From Desulfobacterales bacterium (GTDB taxonomy: Bacteria > Desulfobacterota > Desulfobacteria > Desulfobacterales > UBA11574): a stretch of DNA of 15,335 bases. The DNA lies in the NCBI GenBank assembly GCA_030145595.1, contig JAQYVG010000050.1, positions 1 through 15,335 of the forward strand, in the 5' to 3' direction. The position numbers and the translations under genes were made by a program. The notes under the pieces are model-generated. The model did not search any database, was not told the DNA's origin, and saw only the letters and a list, made by a program, of their open reading frames with translations. Shown piece after piece: positions 12,811-15,335 of this stretch; the first letter of the stretch is position 1, and every line of letters starts with the position of its first letter.

Positions 12811-14628
12811 TTACGCTTTTATTTTAGGCAAACGCCTTCGTGGAAATTTGATGCGGAATGTTGTTCCTTCACCCGGTTTGGATTCCAGGTCGATTTTCCC
12901 ACCATGCTCCTGAACAATTTTCTTGGTCATCAACAACCCCAGGCCGGAACCACCCAATCCTTTGGTGGTAAAAAAAGTGGTAAAGGCTTTCTTCTTGACC
13001 TCATAATCCATTCCGCCGCCATTGTCGCTCACTTCATAGGTAATTACGCCGTTTTTTTCGAATGTCCTTACGGTTACATAGCAACTATCTCCATTGCTCA
13101 CCTGGCAGGCATCAATGGCGTTGCCCACCAGGTTTGTCAAACATTCGTGCATGCTTTCATAATCGATCGGCGCCGGGGGAACATCACCGATCTTTTCATT
13201 GGTCAACGCTATGCCCAGCTCATCAGCCTTGACTGCATACAAATCAACAACTTCTTTGGCGATTTCAGCGGGGTCACAAATTTTAGCCTGAATTTCACGA
13301 CCTTTGGAAAAACTTAGAAATGTTTTTACAAATAGCGAAATTCTTTCGATATTGCGCGTCAACATTTCAAGACCTTTCTGGATGCGCTCAACATTCCCTT
13401 TGCTTAAGCCGGAATTCAGCATGTACATACCACCTTCCAAGGCGGTGATTAGATTCTTGACACCATGGGACAACCCGGCAACCGTATGCCCTACAGCCGC
13501 CAGGCGTTCGGCTTCAAGTTTTTCCTTCACAAGCTGTTTGATTTCACGCAAATCCTGGACAGAAAAAGCCATACCCAGGAGACTGTCATCGGATCTTTTG
13601 AGTTTATTACCAACCAGGCGTACCGGAAATGATTCGCCGTCAATTGTTTTGACCTCTGTTTCCGGCAGATAAACGTGCCCGGGCCCCTCGGATACCTGGG
13701 ATAAAAACCCTTTGGGAAGTATGCCGGCAAGTTCCTCCCTTGAAAGCACCTGGTTGTCCTTAATATTAAAAAATTTACGGGCGGCGGGGTTGAAAATAGT
13801 AACTTTTCCCTTTTCGTTTACCGCAAATATGCCGTCCATAGAAGTAGAAATAACCGTCTCCAAGAATCTGTGCGCAAACTTTAGTCCATCTTCCAACTTC
13901 AGGGTCTGGGTAACATCAACGGCCATTTCCATGACGAGATCAAAACTGCCGTCGGCTCGTTTCAGCGGTACGGTGATCACATGCAAATGCAGAGTTTTGT
14001 CTTTGGGAGATTTCCAAACGTGATACCCGGTGTGTATGCGACCGTCTGCAAATGTTTGCCGGGCGGTACATTCGGTACATTTATGTTTCAATCCTTTGAG
14101 AGATTCAAAACAATATTTACCCTCCGGGTCCCCGAGCCATTCCCTGAGCCGCTTATTCGCCTTTACGATGCGAAAGTTCCTGTCAATTAATAAAATGTTG
14201 CAGGGTACCTGGTCAAAGAGCACCTGATGCTCATCTCGAATCTGGGTTGCTTCGGTAATGTTGGTGAAAATATGTATGACATAGGGGAAATTGCCGTCAT
14301 CGTCGACAATAGGGGCAGTATGCTGAAAGTAGTGAATGTGCCGTCCGTCTTTGTCATACCCCGCCTCTTCGTTTGCACGGGGAAGACCGTCTTTCAAGGT
14401 CATGGCACTTTCACAGTAAGAACACATGCCTTCTCTGTTTTTGTAAACGTGATAACATTTACGATTTTCCCAAGAGCCGAACAGTTGCTCAAACGCTTTG
14501 TTGGCATAAACCAGATTATAATCCGGATCGATGACGGCGATTCCCAAGGGGATGGTATCAAACAGCCGTTTGTTAATATATTTTTCAAGGTCGGATTTGG
14601 AAGATGCCTTGTTTGTTTTTTTGGCCAT
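12811..14628 (-). CDS. Triple-PAS sensor histidine kinase
   Basis: This 605-residue protein has no transmembrane segment, so it is probably cytoplasmic. PAS domains lie at about 20-125, 135-240 and 252-362. The first two contain matched cysteine triads, C58/C69/C72 (C-Y-x10-C-x-x-C counting from the second residue) and C173/C184/C187, placed just before a conserved x-D-G segment. Such triads could bind a metal, heme or disulfide-type redox signal. PAS3 has the D-G-I-F-A-V and I-F-N-P-A-A core. The dimerisation helix contains the phospho-histidine H388 in G-L-S-H-G-V-K-N-L. The ATPase has the N box with N503, the G1 box D-N-G-G-G-M (535-540), the F box and G-G-S-G-L-G-L (559-565). It heads an operon with two receivers and diverges from an IscR-like gene. 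The signal is unknown; a redox cue is a reasonable guess. Confidence 0.93.
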   Translation of the reverse strand: MAKKTNKASSKSDLEKYINKRLFDTIPLGIAVIDPDYNLVYANKAFEQLFGSWENRKCYHVYKNREGMCSYCESAMTLKDGLPRANEEAGYDKDGRHIHYFQHTAPIVDDDGNFPYVIHIFTNITEATQIRDEHQVLFDQVPCNILLIDRNFRIVKANKRLREWLGDPEGKYCFESLKGLKHKCTECTARQTFADGRIHTGYHVWKSPKDKTLHLHVITVPLKRADGSFDLVMEMAVDVTQTLKLEDGLKFAHRFLETVISTSMDGIFAVNEKGKVTIFNPAARKFFNIKDNQVLSREELAGILPKGFLSQVSEGPGHVYLPETEVKTIDGESFPVRLVGNKLKRSDDSLLGMAFSVQDLREIKQLVKEKLEAERLAAVGHTVAGLSHGVKNLITALEGGMYMLNSGLSKGNVERIQKGLEMLTRNIERISLFVKTFLSFSKGREIQAKICDPAEIAKEVVDLYAVKADELGIALTNEKIGDVPPAPIDYESMHECLTNLVGNAIDACQVSNGDSCYVTVRTFEKNGVITYEVSDNGGGMDYEVKKKAFTTFFTTKGLGGSGLGLLMTKKIVQEHGGKIDLESKPGEGTTFRIKFPRRRLPKIKA

Positions 14629-14733
14629 GAATTTGTCAATACCCTATATTATGCATTCAAAAAAACGCTGATATAAAAGCCTATTCTTCTTATAACAAAA
14701 TAGTTTGAAAATAAACCCCTAAGTTTTTAGTCT

Positions 14734-14763
14734 GCTTCATCATTGAAGCTCCCTGCAGCAGGG
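14734..14763. promoter_or_regulatory. Two adjacent small hairpins in the divergent intergenic region
   Basis: GCTTCA-TCAT-TGAAGC (14734-14749) is followed after one base by CCCTGC-A-GCAGGG (14751-14763). Both have perfect 6-bp arms. They lie between the kinase and the Rrf2 regulator, upstream of the regulator's -35 box, and could be operators or leader structure for the kinase operon. Function is not shown. Confidence 0.45.
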
Positions 14764-14787
14764 CTCCCCTGTTAATAAAACCATCCC

Positions 14788-14832
14788 TGATAAAGATTGT
14801 GCTTGACAAAGCTTTATCAATAAATTTATACC
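14788..14832 (+). promoter_or_regulatory. Promoter of the Rrf2 gene with an overlapping inverted repeat
   Basis: A perfect -35 TTGACA (14803-14808) and a -10-like TATACC (14827-14832, 18-bp spacer) are present. TGATAAAG (14788-14795) and CTTTATCA (14812-14819) are a perfect 8-bp inverted repeat that brackets the -35 box. A regulator bound there would block RNA polymerase, which is a typical repressor-operator layout. The dyad does not look like the E. coli IscR type 1 consensus. Confidence 0.55.
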
Positions 14833-14844
14833 ATACTTATTTAA

Positions 14845-14865
14845 TATAGATTAGCCTTATCTATA
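14845..14865. promoter_or_regulatory. Second dyad downstream of the Rrf2 promoter
   Basis: TATAGAT (14845-14851) and ATCTATA (14859-14865) are perfect 7-bp arms separated by 7 bp. This site lies between the -10 box and the start codon, suiting autoregulation by the Rrf2 protein or another dimer. AT-rich content makes chance occurrence possible. Confidence 0.4.
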
Positions 14866-14889
14866 ATAAGCTGCCAATCAATAGGATAC

Positions 14890-15303
14890 ATGAAACTTAC
14901 AACTAAAACCCGCTATGGAACCCGCCTCGTGATCGACTTGGCCCAGCATCAGGCTCAGGGAGCTATCCAAATGAGCGAAATTTCCCTGCGGCAGAATATT
15001 TCCGTTAAATACCTGGAACAACTCATTCGTCCTCTTAAGCAAGCCGATCTCGTAACCAGCACCCGCGGACCTAAAGGCGGACATATGTTGGCCAAAAAAC
15101 CGGAGGAAATTACCCTGGGCGAAATTACCCGACTGTTTGAAAGTCAAACCGGACTTGTAGATTGTATCAGCAATTCTGAAAAGTGTTCAATGGTCGATGA
15201 TTGTTTAGTTCGAGACGCCTGGGAAAGAGCTAACAAAGCACTCTATGATGAGTTGGATTCCATAACAATCGCGGATTTGCTGAAAAAAAAGAAAATTGAT
15301 TAG
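14890..15303 (+). CDS. Rrf2-family transcriptional regulator, IscR-like with three cluster cysteines
   Basis: This 137-residue protein begins with the Rrf2 winged-helix signature (M-K-L-T-T-K-T-R-Y-G, then Q-N-I-S-V-K-Y-L-E-Q-L-I at about 35-46). The wing contains S-T-R-G-P-K-G-G-H (57-65). Three cysteines, C92, C99 and C105, lie in the loop where E. coli IscR has C92, C98 and C104 for its [2Fe-2S] cluster, so cluster binding is likely; spacing C-x6-C-x5-C differs by one residue from C-x5-C-x5-C. It probably senses iron, sulfur or redox status and regulates itself and nearby genes. ATG at 14890 has AGGA close upstream (short spacing). The dyad-rich promoter supports autoregulation. Its regulated partner genes, if downstream, lie outside the window. 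Confidence 0.93.
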   Translation: MKLTTKTRYGTRLVIDLAQHQAQGAIQMSEISLRQNISVKYLEQLIRPLKQADLVTSTRGPKGGHMLAKKPEEITLGEITRLFESQTGLVDCISNSEKCSMVDDCLVRDAWERANKALYDELDSITIADLLKKKKID

Positions 15304-15335
15304 TCTTTGTATCCGCGCAATCAAGAGAATGCATT

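Noticed and set aside
14227..14676. 149-codon plus-strand frame opposite the kinase N-terminus
   Set aside because: It is antisense to the PAS1 domain, which has clear family motifs; no independent support.

Overview
The window reads like chromosomal DNA of an anaerobic, free-living bacterium, most likely Desulfobacterota (Desulfobacterales-like). The reasons are the multi-PAS histidine kinase whose PAS domains carry a C...CxxC motif, stand-alone receiver proteins, an IscR-like Rrf2 regulator, a five-domain S1 protein beside a CxxCxxCC protein, and short repeat-filled gaps between single genes. This assignment is from protein style only. No rRNA, tRNA, transposase, phage gene or CRISPR array was seen.

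Layout. (1) Bases 1-2255, plus strand: a membrane-microdomain operon with the C-terminus of an NfeD-type protein, a second short NfeD, flotillin-like FloA and a small membrane-anchored protein of unknown function. (2) Bases 2256-2960: a gene-free stretch with a palindrome, a strong bulged hairpin and one copy of a ~100-bp repeat. (3) Bases 2961-7663, minus strand, four separately spaced genes: a polytopic membrane protein with the catalytic signatures of presenilin/signal-peptide-peptidase proteases, a lipoprotein metallopeptidase (HELAH), a lipoprotein alpha/beta hydrolase, and a class V PLP enzyme. (4) Bases 7941-11771, plus strand: a CitE/malyl-CoA-lyase-type enzyme behind a good sigma70-like promoter, then a CxxCxxCC protein, a five-domain S1 RNA-binding protein and a hotdog thioesterase, the last three closely spaced. 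(5) Bases 11837-14628, minus strand: a phosphorelay operon with a triple-PAS histidine kinase and two receiver-only regulators. (6) Bases 14890-15303, plus strand and divergent: an Rrf2/IscR-like regulator with three cluster-type cysteines and dyads in its promoter.

How the parts relate. NfeD and FloA proteins act together in ordered membrane domains. The kinase and its two receivers form a plausible cytoplasmic redox or ligand relay with no DNA-binding output encoded nearby. The remaining enzymes show no evident common pathway.

The two most unusual signals are the bacterial presenilin-like gene, bracketed by a diverged direct repeat, and the intergenic repeats. Each of the four successive gaps between 5239 and 9048 holds a degenerate array with an 8-bp or 7-bp period, usually with an inverted partner. 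A separate ~113-bp imperfect palindrome overlaps the thioesterase stop codon and may have supplied its last 16 residues.
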